DNA of 16,504 nucleotides from contig DATCSE010000189.1 in NCBI GenBank assembly GCA_036568605.1, positions 1 through 16,504 of the forward strand, written 5' to 3'. The position numbers and the translations under genes were made by a program. Positions 1 to 7,781 of this stretch are shown here, in pieces. Positions within the stretch are counted from its first letter, which is position 1, and every line of letters starts with the position of its first letter. The DNA comes from DATCSE01 sp036568605 (GTDB lineage: Bacteria > Pseudomonadota > Gammaproteobacteria > Burkholderiales > Burkholderiaceae_C). The notes beneath the pieces are model-generated. The model saw only the letters and a program-made list of their open reading frames with translations, searched no databases and was not told the origin of the DNA.

Positions 1-129
1 CACCAGACCTGGGGCCTGCTGCTGCTCGTGACCCTGCTGCACGGGCCGGGCAAGCTCTCGCTCGATCATCTGCTGGGCACGCGCTTCGTCAGCTCGGCGT
101 ACGGCCGCTTCTTCGGCCGCGGCCGCTGA
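1..129 (+). CDS. DoxX-like membrane protein, C-terminal end (partial)
   Basis: This is the last 42 residues of a gene that begins before the window; frame 1 is open from base 1 to the TGA at 127-129. The visible tail has a hydrophobic stretch (WGLLLLVTLLHG) followed by GPGKLSLDHLL. A Gly-x-Gly-x-x-Ser-Leu-Asp ending of this kind is typical of the last helix and tail of DoxX-family four-helix membrane proteins. The assignment rests only on this short tail, so it is tentative. The gene lies 27 nt upstream of an NDH-2-like flavoprotein on the same strand. DoxX proteins often sit beside redox enzymes, and also form the fourth gene of many MNIO/bufferin operons, which may matter given the bufB-bufC pair further downstream. 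Confidence 0.55.
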   Translation, partial: HQTWGLLLLVTLLHGPGKLSLDHLLGTRFVSSAYGRFFGRGR

Positions 130-156
130 CAACACGCGTCACGAGCGGAGCACAGC

Positions 157-1500
157 ATGAACGACGATGCCCGCCACATCGTGATCGTCGGCGGCGGCTT
201 CGCCGGCACGACGCTCGCGGCCGCGCTCGAACGCCGGCTGCCGCGCGGATACCGCGTGGTGCTGATCAGCGAGGAGAGCTACACGACCTTCAACCCGATG
301 CTGGCGGAGGTGGTCGGCGCGTCGGTGTTCCCCGAGCACATCGTCGCGCCGATACGCCAGATGCTGGACGCGCAGCGCGGCAGCCGCTTCATCATGGGGC
401 GCGTCGACACGATCGACACGGCGCAGCGGACCGTGCAGGCCAGCACGCTCGCGGGGATGCGCGAGATCGCCTACGAGCACCTGGTGCTCGCGTTCGGCAC
501 GCGCGCCAACCTCGAGCTCGTGCCGGGCCTGTCGCAGCACGCGCTGCCGCTGAAGCTGGTCGGCGACGCGCTGTTCATCCGCAACCGCGTGCTGCAGCGC
601 ATCGCGCGCATCGAGCTCGAGCGCGAGGCCGCCGTGCGTGCGCGTCTCGGCCACTTCGTCGTGATCGGCGGCGGCTTCTCGGGCGTCGAGGTTGCGGGCG
701 AGCTGGCCGACTTCCTGCGCAGCGCCGCGCGTTTCTATCCGCGCGTGCAGCTGGGCGAGACCCGCGTCACGATCCTGCAGGACGCCGACCGGCTGCTGCC
801 CGAGCTGCCCGAACCGCTGGGCCGTGCCGCCGCTCGCTCGCTGGCCGCACGCGAAGTCGACGTGCGGATGTCCGCACGCGCCGTGCAGGTAGACGCCGAC
901 GGCGTGCGCCTGGCCAGCGGCGAATTCATAGCCGCGGCCACCGTGATCTGCACCATCGGGACGCGCGCGAACCCGCTGGTCGAGCGGCTCGGCGTGCCGC
1001 TGCAGCGTGGCCGCATCGAGACCGAACCCGACCTGCGTGTGCGCGGCGTCGCGGACGTCTGGGCCATCGGCGACTGCGCGCTGATCCGCAACGGCGCGAG
1101 TTTCGCGGCCGAGTCCGTGGCATTCGCACCGCCGACCGCGCAGTTCGCCGTCGCCGAGGCGAAGCTGCTGGCCGAGAACATCGCCGCGAGCCTGCGCGGC
1201 CAGCCGACCCGCGCGTTCGCGCACGTCTCGAAGGGCATGATGGCGACGACCGGCCACCTCAAGGGCGTCGCGCAGCTCTTCGGGCTGCGACTGAGCGGCC
1301 TGCCGGCCTGGCTGCTGTGGCGCGCCTACTACCTCTCGCGCATGCCGACGCTGGGCCGCAAGTTCCGCATCTGGGTCGAGTGGACCTGGGGCATGTTCTT
1401 CGCCGCCGACATCACCCACCTGCGCTTCACGCGCACCCACGAGGCCGACCGCGAACCGATCGCGGCGCCGGCGGCCGCCCAGCCGAACCCGCAACCCTGA
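157..1500 (+). CDS. NAD(P)/FAD-dependent oxidoreductase, type II NADH dehydrogenase-like
   Basis: The 447-residue protein has the two-dinucleotide-fold layout of type II NADH dehydrogenases and related pyridine-nucleotide disulfide oxidoreductases. An FAD-binding GGGFAG lies at residues 12-17, a second Rossmann motif GGGFSG for NAD(P)H at 171-176, and the FAD-contacting AIGDCA at 303-308. The C-terminus (about 400-425) is rich in Trp, Phe and Arg (RIWVEWTWGMFFAADITH), like the membrane-associating tail of NDH-2 enzymes. The family oxidises NADH at the inner face of the membrane and passes electrons to quinone without pumping protons. The start is an ATG preceded by GGAG about seven bases upstream. 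The next gene begins 14 nt after the stop, so co-transcription is likely. The exact substrate cannot be told from sequence; a sulfide:quinone-type or other flavoprotein role remains possible. Confidence 0.85.
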   Translation: MNDDARHIVIVGGGFAGTTLAAALERRLPRGYRVVLISEESYTTFNPMLAEVVGASVFPEHIVAPIRQMLDAQRGSRFIMGRVDTIDTAQRTVQASTLAGMREIAYEHLVLAFGTRANLELVPGLSQHALPLKLVGDALFIRNRVLQRIARIELEREAAVRARLGHFVVIGGGFSGVEVAGELADFLRSAARFYPRVQLGETRVTILQDADRLLPELPEPLGRAAARSLAAREVDVRMSARAVQVDADGVRLASGEFIAAATVICTIGTRANPLVERLGVPLQRGRIETEPDLRVRGVADVWAIGDCALIRNGASFAAESVAFAPPTAQFAVAEAKLLAENIAASLRGQPTRAFAHVSKGMMATTGHLKGVAQLFGLRLSGLPAWLLWRAYYLSRMPTLGRKFRIWVEWTWGMFFAADITHLRFTRTHEADREPIAAPAAAQPNPQP

Positions 1501-1514
1501 AGGAACCCATCATC

Positions 1515-2297
1515 ATGCTCAAGCAAAAATCCGCCATCGTCACCGGCTCGACCAGCGGCATCGGCCTCGGCATCGCGCGCGGCCTGGCCGAACAGGGCGC
1601 CGACATCATGCTCAACGGTTTCGGCGATGCCGACGAGATCGAGTTCACGCGTGCGGAGCTGCAGAGGCAGTACGGCGTGAAGGTCCGCTACTCAGGCGCC
1701 GACATGACGCAGCCCGAGCAGATCCGCGCAATGGCCGAGCTTGCGCGCGCCGAGTTCGGCAAGGTGGACATCGTCGTGAACAACGCGGGCATCCAGCACG
1801 TTGCGCCGATCGAGGAGTTTCCGGAAGCGAAGTGGGACGCGATCCTCGCGATCAACCTGTCGTCGTCCTTCCATCTGATCAAGGCGGTCGTGCCGGACAT
1901 GAAGGCGCGCCGCTTCGGGCGCATCATCAACGTCGCGTCGGCGCACGGCCTCACCGCGTCGCCGTTCAAGGCGGCCTACGTGGCCGCCAAGCACGGCCTC
2001 GTGGGCCTGGGCAAGACGGTCGCGATCGAGCTGGCCGAGTTCGGCATCACCTGCAACACGATCTGCCCGGGCTACGTGAAGACGCCGCTGGTCGACAAGC
2101 AGATCGCCGACCAGGCCCGCGCCCACGGCATCTCGCCGGAGGCCGTGGTGCGCGACGTGATGCTCGTGCACCAGGCGCGCAAGGAGTTCGTGAAGGTCGA
2201 GGAGCTCGCGGCGCTCACGGCCTTTCTCGCGTCGGATGCGGCGGCGTCGATGACGGCCAACGCGATCCCGATGGACGGCGGCTGGACCCAGCACTGA
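1515..2297 (+). CDS. bdhA: D-3-hydroxybutyrate dehydrogenase (SDR family)
   Basis: This 260-residue classical short-chain dehydrogenase interconverts D-3-hydroxybutyrate and acetoacetate with NAD, a step in using polyhydroxybutyrate (PHB) stores. The NAD-binding TGSTSGIG is at residues 10-17 and NNAG at 89-92. The catalytic set is Ser142, Tyr155 and Lys159. Gln94, His144, Lys152 and Gln196 are also present at exactly the numbers described for the substrate pocket of the Pseudomonas fragi enzyme, which separates it from acetoacetyl-CoA reductases. The frame stays open upstream into the previous gene, but the ATG at 1515 has AAGGA about ten bases before it and gives the normal family length. 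It lies between an NDH-2-like gene, which could reoxidise its NADH, and a patatin-like lipase. The product is cytoplasmic. Confidence 0.92.
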   Translation: MLKQKSAIVTGSTSGIGLGIARGLAEQGADIMLNGFGDADEIEFTRAELQRQYGVKVRYSGADMTQPEQIRAMAELARAEFGKVDIVVNNAGIQHVAPIEEFPEAKWDAILAINLSSSFHLIKAVVPDMKARRFGRIINVASAHGLTASPFKAAYVAAKHGLVGLGKTVAIELAEFGITCNTICPGYVKTPLVDKQIADQARAHGISPEAVVRDVMLVHQARKEFVKVEELAALTAFLASDAAASMTANAIPMDGGWTQH

Positions 2298-2319
2298 GCC
2301 GCGAACAAAGGAGACGCAC

Positions 2320-3546
2320 GTGGCGACGACAGCAAGGACGGGATCGATCACGACGGCCAGGCGGCACAACCGTCGCCGGATGTCGGATGCGGACGATCCG
2401 GTCGGCGATCTCAAGAGCGAAATCAGAAGCGATCTCACCTTGGGCAAGCCCGGCTTGCCCGGCCAGGTGGTGCTGGTGCTGCAAGGCGGCGGCGCACTGG
2501 GGGCCTACCAGGTCGGCGTGTACCAGGCGCTGCACGAAGCCGGCATCGAGCCCGACTGGGTGATCGGCACCTCGATCGGCGCGATCAATGCCGCCTTGAT
2601 CAGCGGCAACCGCCCCGAAGACCGCATGGCCCGCCTGAATGCGTTCTGGGATCGCGTCGAGCAGCGCTGGCCGATGAACGGGCTGTTCGACTGGATGGGG
2701 TTGGGCAATCTGCTGCCCAACGTGAACACCGTGGCGCGCGGCATCCCTGCGTTCTTCACGCCGAACTCGCTGGCCGGCTCCTTCGTGCTGGGCGGCACGA
2801 GGGCCGAAGTCGGCATCGAGGCCGCGTCGTACTACAGCACCGCACCGCTGCGCGACACGCTGCACGAGCTCGTCAACTTCGACTACCTGTGCGAGTGCCA
2901 CACGCGACTGACGGTGGGCGCGGTGAACGCCTGCAGCGGCCACATGCGCTACTTCGACAATCGTCACGAGCCCATTGCGGTCGAGCATGTCATGGCCTCC
3001 GGCGCGCTGCCGCCGGCGTTCCCCGCGATCCGGATCGACGGCGAGCCGTACTGGGATGGCGGCATCTACTCGAACACGCCGATCGAGGCCGTGCTGGACG
3101 ACAAGCCGCGTCGCGACTCGCTGATCTTCGCGGTCAACGTGTGGCACCAGACCGGGCCGGAGCCGGCGTCGATCTGGCAGGGGATGGGTCGCCAGAAGGA
3201 CATCCAGTACGCGAGCCGCGCGGACAGCCACATCGCACGCCAGAAGCAGATCCACCGGCTGCGCCACGTGATCCGCGAGCTGCACAAGCAGTTGCCGGCG
3301 AACCGGCGCGACGACCCGAAGGTGAAGGAGCTCGCCTCGTGGGGCTGCGGCACGACCATGCATGTCGCCCACCTGCTCGCACCGCGCCTGGAGGCCGAGG
3401 ATCACACCAAGGACATCGACTTCACCAGCCCCGGCATCCACATGCGGCGCCACGCGGGCTACGTCGACACGATGCGGATGATCGAACGCTCGCCCTGGAA
3501 GGATGCGGCGGTGGATCCGATCGAAGGCGTGATCGAGCACATCTAG
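2320..3546 (+). CDS. Patatin-like phospholipase with DUF3734-type C-terminus
   Basis: The 408-residue protein is a patatin-family acyl hydrolase. The oxyanion-hole motif GGGALGA is at residues 56-62, the nucleophile elbow GTSIG at 83-87 with Ser85, and the dyad Asp246 in DGG (246-248). The region from about 280 to the end (HIARQKQIHRLRHVIRELHK, then HTKDIDFTSPGI) matches the extra C-terminal domain called DUF3734 in bacterial patatins. The start is a GTG with AAAGGAG ending seven bases before it; an internal ATG at 2380 is a weaker alternative. No signal peptide or membrane segment is seen, so it is probably cytosolic or bound to lipid or PHB granule surfaces. It follows bdhA by 22 nt. That pairing is familiar in Burkholderiales and suggests a role in PHB or lipid turnover, though the substrate is unknown. 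Confidence 0.88.
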   Translation: MATTARTGSITTARRHNRRRMSDADDPVGDLKSEIRSDLTLGKPGLPGQVVLVLQGGGALGAYQVGVYQALHEAGIEPDWVIGTSIGAINAALISGNRPEDRMARLNAFWDRVEQRWPMNGLFDWMGLGNLLPNVNTVARGIPAFFTPNSLAGSFVLGGTRAEVGIEAASYYSTAPLRDTLHELVNFDYLCECHTRLTVGAVNACSGHMRYFDNRHEPIAVEHVMASGALPPAFPAIRIDGEPYWDGGIYSNTPIEAVLDDKPRRDSLIFAVNVWHQTGPEPASIWQGMGRQKDIQYASRADSHIARQKQIHRLRHVIRELHKQLPANRRDDPKVKELASWGCGTTMHVAHLLAPRLEAEDHTKDIDFTSPGIHMRRHAGYVDTMRMIERSPWKDAAVDPIEGVIEHI

Positions 3547-3553
3547 ACCGGCT

Positions 3554-3558
3554 AGGAG
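3554..3558 (+). promoter_or_regulatory. Ribosome binding site deciding the carbonic anhydrase start
   Basis: AGGAG lies one base before the first ATG (3560) and seven bases before the second in-frame ATG (3566). Normal spacing favours 3566. Confidence 0.7.
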
Positions 3559-3565
3559 CATGACC

Positions 3566-4243
3566 ATGGTTTCGCGCATCGAAGAGCTGCTGCGCAACAA
3601 CCGGGAGTTCGTCGAGCGGCAGCTGCAACTCGACACGGCCTACTTCGACAAGCTCGCCGAAGGCCAGCACCCGGAATTCCTGTGGATAGGCTGCTCCGAC
3701 AGCCGCGTGCCGCCCGACCGCATCACCGGCACCAACCCGGGCGACATGTTCGTGCATCGCAACATCGCCAACCTGGTCGTGCAGACCGACATGAATCTCT
3801 TGTCGGTGCTGCAGTATGCGGTCGAGGTGCTCGAGGTGCGGCACGTGATCGTCTGCGGTCACTACGGTTGCGGCGGCGTCAAGGCGGCGATGGGGCACGA
3901 GCACCACGGCCTGATCGACAACTGGCTGCGCACCGTGAAGGACACGCAGCAGTACTACTGGCAACACCTCGAGTCGATGGACAGCGACCAGGCGCGATTC
4001 GATCGCCTGGTCGAGCTCAACGTCGTCGAGCAGGTCTACAACCTCGGCAAGACGCATACCGTGCAGGCCGCGTGGGCACAACGCCGCCGCCCGTACATCC
4101 ACGGCTGGGTGTTCGACCTGCGCACCGGTCTGATCCGCGCCCAGACCGGCGCGATCAACGACAACGACTCGATCGGTGAAGTCTGCAAGTTCACGAACGG
4201 CATCGTGGGTGCCGCTCAGCCGCGTACGCGAGCGACGACATGA
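3566..4243 (+). CDS. can: Beta-class carbonic anhydrase (Can type)
   Basis: This zinc enzyme interconverts CO2 and bicarbonate in the cytoplasm and supplies bicarbonate to carboxylases. Counting from the chosen start, the zinc ligands are Cys43 (in GCSDSR), His99 and Cys102 (in HYGCGG), with Asp45 and Arg47 forming the conserved Asp-Arg pair. These positions are one residue from those of E. coli Can (Cys42, Asp44, His98, Cys101), and ELNVVEQVYNLGKT also matches that protein closely. The length of 225 residues is normal. The start at 3566 is preferred because its ribosome binding site is well spaced; starting at 3560 would add two residues. The stop overlaps the first ATG of the next gene by ATGA, so translation of the YeeE-like transporter is probably coupled to it. 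Confidence 0.93.
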   Translation: MVSRIEELLRNNREFVERQLQLDTAYFDKLAEGQHPEFLWIGCSDSRVPPDRITGTNPGDMFVHRNIANLVVQTDMNLLSVLQYAVEVLEVRHVIVCGHYGCGGVKAAMGHEHHGLIDNWLRTVKDTQQYYWQHLESMDSDQARFDRLVELNVVEQVYNLGKTHTVQAAWAQRRRPYIHGWVFDLRTGLIRAQTGAINDNDSIGEVCKFTNGIVGAAQPRTRATT

Positions 4244-5289
4244 TGCAACCGATGCTCCTCAGCGTTGCCGTCGTGATCGCCGTGCTGGCGGCCGGCGTGA
4301 TGGGCTACGCCATCCAGCGCGGCGCGACCTGCACCGTCGCCGCGGTCGACGAACTGCTGACCAGGCGCAAGGCAAGACGGTTGCTGGCGATGGCCGAGGC
4401 GTCGCTGTGGGTGGCCGGCGGCCTCGCGCTGGCCCATGTGCTGCACGCGCTGCCCGCGATGCCGGCCGCCTACCCGTTGAGCGGGTGGGTGTTCGCCGGC
4501 GCGGTGCTGCTGGGGTTCGGGGCCTGGGTCAACGGCGCCTGCGTGTTCGGTGCGATCGCGCGCTTCGGCTCGGGTGATGTGAACTACGTGGCGACGCCGC
4601 TGGGCTTCTACGCGGGATGCCTGTCGGTCGATGCGCTGTTCGGGGCGCCCGCCGCGAGCCGTCTCGCCGCTGTATCGCCGGTGCTGCAGGCGAGCGGGCT
4701 GGCCGCGCTCGCGTTCGTCGTGTTCGCGGTGTGGCGCACCGTGCCGCCGCTCGTGCGCACGGCGTTCGGCCCTCGCGATGAGCCGCAGCGCTCGGCACTC
4801 GGCGCGAGCCTGGCCGCGCGCGTCTGGGCACCGCACGCCGCGACCGGTGTGATCGGCGTGACGTTCGTGATCATCCTGGTGCTGGTCGGCGCGTGGGCGT
4901 ACACCGATGTGCTGGCGCAGCTCGCGCACGGCATGTCGATGCGGCTGGTGCTCGGCATCGTGTTCCTGCTTGCGCTGTTTGCCGGCGCGCTCGTCGGCGG
5001 CTGGACCGCGGGTCGGTTGCGGCCGACGGCGCCGACGCTGCGCGGCACCGTGCGCTGCTTCGCCGGCGGCGTGCTGATGGCCTGGGGCAGCCTGCTGATC
5101 CCCGGCAGCAACGACGGGCTGATCCTGATCGGCATGCCGCTGCTGTACCCGTACGCCTGGCTGGCCTTCGCGACGATGTGCGTCACGATCGCCGCGGCGA
5201 TGCTGCTGAGCCGGCGCCTCGCGGCACGGCGACGTGGCGAATCATCACAATTCGATCACGAGCACGATGGCGCCCCGCACGCTTCCTAG
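4240..5289 (+). CDS. YeeE/YedE-family (sulfur transport-type) inner-membrane protein
   Basis: The 349-residue polytopic membrane protein has about nine or ten hydrophobic segments. It shows two hallmarks of the YeeE/YedE family, whose characterised members import thiosulfate or related sulfur species: an early GYAIQRGATC with Cys31, and NGACVFGAIARFGSGD with Cys101. A third motif near the C-terminus, GSLLIPGSNDGLILIGMPLL, follows RCFAGG, which contains another conserved-type Cys. Cysteines in such loops are thought to relay the substrate in YeeE. The length fits the fused two-repeat form. The ATG overlaps the carbonic anhydrase stop; an adjacent ATG at 4243 is equally possible. There is no strong ribosome binding site, which is consistent with translational coupling. 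The true substrate is an inference from the family. Confidence 0.82.
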   Translation: MMQPMLLSVAVVIAVLAAGVMGYAIQRGATCTVAAVDELLTRRKARRLLAMAEASLWVAGGLALAHVLHALPAMPAAYPLSGWVFAGAVLLGFGAWVNGACVFGAIARFGSGDVNYVATPLGFYAGCLSVDALFGAPAASRLAAVSPVLQASGLAALAFVVFAVWRTVPPLVRTAFGPRDEPQRSALGASLAARVWAPHAATGVIGVTFVIILVLVGAWAYTDVLAQLAHGMSMRLVLGIVFLLALFAGALVGGWTAGRLRPTAPTLRGTVRCFAGGVLMAWGSLLIPGSNDGLILIGMPLLYPYAWLAFATMCVTIAAAMLLSRRLAARRRGESSQFDHEHDGAPHAS

Positions 5290-5340
5290 AATCTTCCGCA
5301 GGGGTTCGCTCGCGTGCACGCGGACCCAGGACGACACCGA

Positions 5341-6231
5341 ATGACCCCCCCACCAGCCGAGCTGCCCCTGCCACCCGATCGTGCCGGCATCGGCCTGCGT
5401 GCGGAGCACTATGTCGAGTTCGTCGAGACCCGGCCGGCCGTGGGTTTCATCGAGGCACACAGCGAGAACTACTTCGGTCGCGGCGGCAAGCCGCTGCACT
5501 TCCTGGAGCGGGCGCGGCGCGACTACCCGCTGAGTCTGCACGGCGTCGGCCTGTCGATCGGCTCGACCGATCCGCTGAACGAGCCGTACCTCGCGCGCCT
5601 GGGCGAACTGATCGCGCAGCTGCAGCCGGTGCTGGTGTCGGACCATCTGTGCTGGAGTTCGGCAGGCGGTGTCTACGCGAACGACCTGCTGCCGCTGCCC
5701 TACACCGACGAGGCGCTGGCCCACGTGGTCGAGCGCGTGGCACGCGTGCAGGAACGGCTGGGCCGCGCGATCCTGCTCGAGAACCCGTCGAGCTACTTCG
5801 AGTTCGAGGAGTCCGCGCTCCCCGAGGCGCAATTCCTCGCCGAGGTCGCGCGGCTCAGCGGCTGCGGCATCCTGCTGGACGTCAACAACATCCACGTCAG
5901 CGCCTGCAACCACGCCTTCGACGCGCGCCGCTACCTGGATGCGATCCCGCGCGGCGCGGTCCGCGAGATGCATTTGGCCGGCTTCACGACCCGCCGCATC
6001 GACGGCGCCGAGTTCCTGATCGACACCCACAGCGCGCCGGTGGCCGACGCCGTGTGGGCCTTGTACGAGCTCGCACTGCAGCGCTTCGGCCCGGTGCCGA
6101 CGCTGATCGAGTGGGACGCCGAGCTGCCGCCGCTGGCGGAACTGGTCGCGCAGGCCCATCGTGCCGACGCGATCCTGACCGCGCAGGTCCATGGGGAGGA
6201 TGCCGGTGAGCGCATCGCCTGCACTGCATGA
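5341..6231 (+). CDS. bufB: DUF692 / MNIO family enzyme (BufB type)
   Basis: The 296-residue TIM-barrel protein belongs to the DUF692 multinuclear non-heme iron oxidative enzymes (MNIOs), which modify cysteines or Asp/Asn residues of ribosomal peptides. The metal-site signature is complete: His40 and Glu42 (EAHSENYF), His67 (LHGVG), Asp101 and His102 (SDHLCW), Glu147 and Asn148 (LLENPSSYF), Asp180, Asn182 and His185 (LLDVNNIHVSACN), Glu209 and His211 (EMHLAGF), Asp228 and His230 (DTHS) and Glu257. The ATG has AGGA about nine bases upstream; an in-frame GTG at 5314 is a weaker option. The next gene, a DUF2063 partner, starts inside its 3' end. This is the usual bufB-bufC pairing, but the usual BufA precursor is not upstream; the preceding gene is the YeeE-like transporter. 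The substrate is therefore unknown. Confidence 0.9.
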   Translation: MTPPPAELPLPPDRAGIGLRAEHYVEFVETRPAVGFIEAHSENYFGRGGKPLHFLERARRDYPLSLHGVGLSIGSTDPLNEPYLARLGELIAQLQPVLVSDHLCWSSAGGVYANDLLPLPYTDEALAHVVERVARVQERLGRAILLENPSSYFEFEESALPEAQFLAEVARLSGCGILLDVNNIHVSACNHAFDARRYLDAIPRGAVREMHLAGFTTRRIDGAEFLIDTHSAPVADAVWALYELALQRFGPVPTLIEWDAELPPLAELVAQAHRADAILTAQVHGEDAGERIACTA

Positions 6232-7062
6232 CGTGCAGCACCGCATGCTGTGCGCGCTGCTGCCGCACGTGCCCGATGCGGCGGCCGGACCGGCCCCGAG
6301 GGCAGCCGCACTCGCGCTGCTCAGGCACGATGCACCCGGCCCGAGCTCGGCGCAGCGCCTGCAGATCTACCGGAACAACCTGTTCGAGAGCCTTGCCGGC
6401 GCGCTGGCCGCGGTCTACCCGGTGCTCGCGCAACTCGTCGGCGACGAATTTTTCCGCCAGCTCGCGCGCCGCCTGATCGCGCAGCATCCGCTGCGTGCCG
6501 GCAACCTGCACGGCTTCGGTCGCGAATTGCCGCAGCTGCTGCGCGTGCTGCCGTCGGCCGCGGCGCTGCCGTATCTGGCCGATGTCGCAGCGCTGGAATG
6601 GGCCTGGCACGAGGTCTACCACGAGGCCGACACGATCCCGCTGGCGGCGACGCAGTTGGCCGAGGTGCCGGCGGCGCAGCAGCTTGCGCTGGGGCTGCAA
6701 CTCGTGCCCGCCGCGCGTCTCGTCGTTTCGCCGTATCCGGTGCTGCGCATCTGGCAAGCGCATCAGGCCGGCGCGGTCGACGCGGACGCGACCTTGAGCG
6801 GGGTCTCGCTGGACGACGGCGGCGTGCGCCTGCTGGTGCTGCGTCGCCACCTCGAGATCGAGTTCGTGTTGCTCGGCGACGGCGAAGCTGCCTGGCTCGA
6901 GGCACTGGCTGCAGGGGGCACGCTCGCCGAGGCCACGGTCGCTGCGCTCGGCGTCGAACCGGCGTTCGACCTGGCCGCGGCGCTCGGCCGCCATCTCGCG
7001 CTGGGCTCGTTCGGCACGCTGTCGTTGGCCGCGCTGCCGTCGGCGGCCGAGGAGGATGCGGG

Positions 7063-7066
<4 letters not shown>
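6206..7066 (+). CDS. bufC: DUF2063 / HvfC-BufC-type MNIO partner protein
   Basis: The protein is 286 residues from the GTG at 6206. The N-terminal part has the DUF2063 signature: LQIYRNNLFESL, then YPVLAQLVGDEFF and RAGNLHGFG. This domain is often misnamed a putative DNA-binding domain, and is now known as the N-terminal domain of HvfC/BufC partners that deliver precursor peptides to the MNIO enzyme. The C-terminal half contains repeated V/L-rich strands and is less conserved. The start is uncertain. GTG 6206 has GGGGAGG six bases upstream, while in-frame ATGs at 6191 and 6200 overlap that ribosome binding site. It overlaps bufB by 26 nt, and its stop overlaps the next gene by ATGA, so bufB, bufC and the response regulator are very likely one transcript. 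Confidence 0.85.
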
Positions 7067-7779
<713 letters not shown>

Positions 7780-7781
7780 CG

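Noticed and set aside
1317..1514. Upstream extension of the 3-hydroxybutyrate dehydrogenase frame by 66 codons.
   Set aside because: It overlaps the conserved C-terminus of the NDH-2-like gene, and the ATG at 1515 gives catalytic residues at the standard family numbers.
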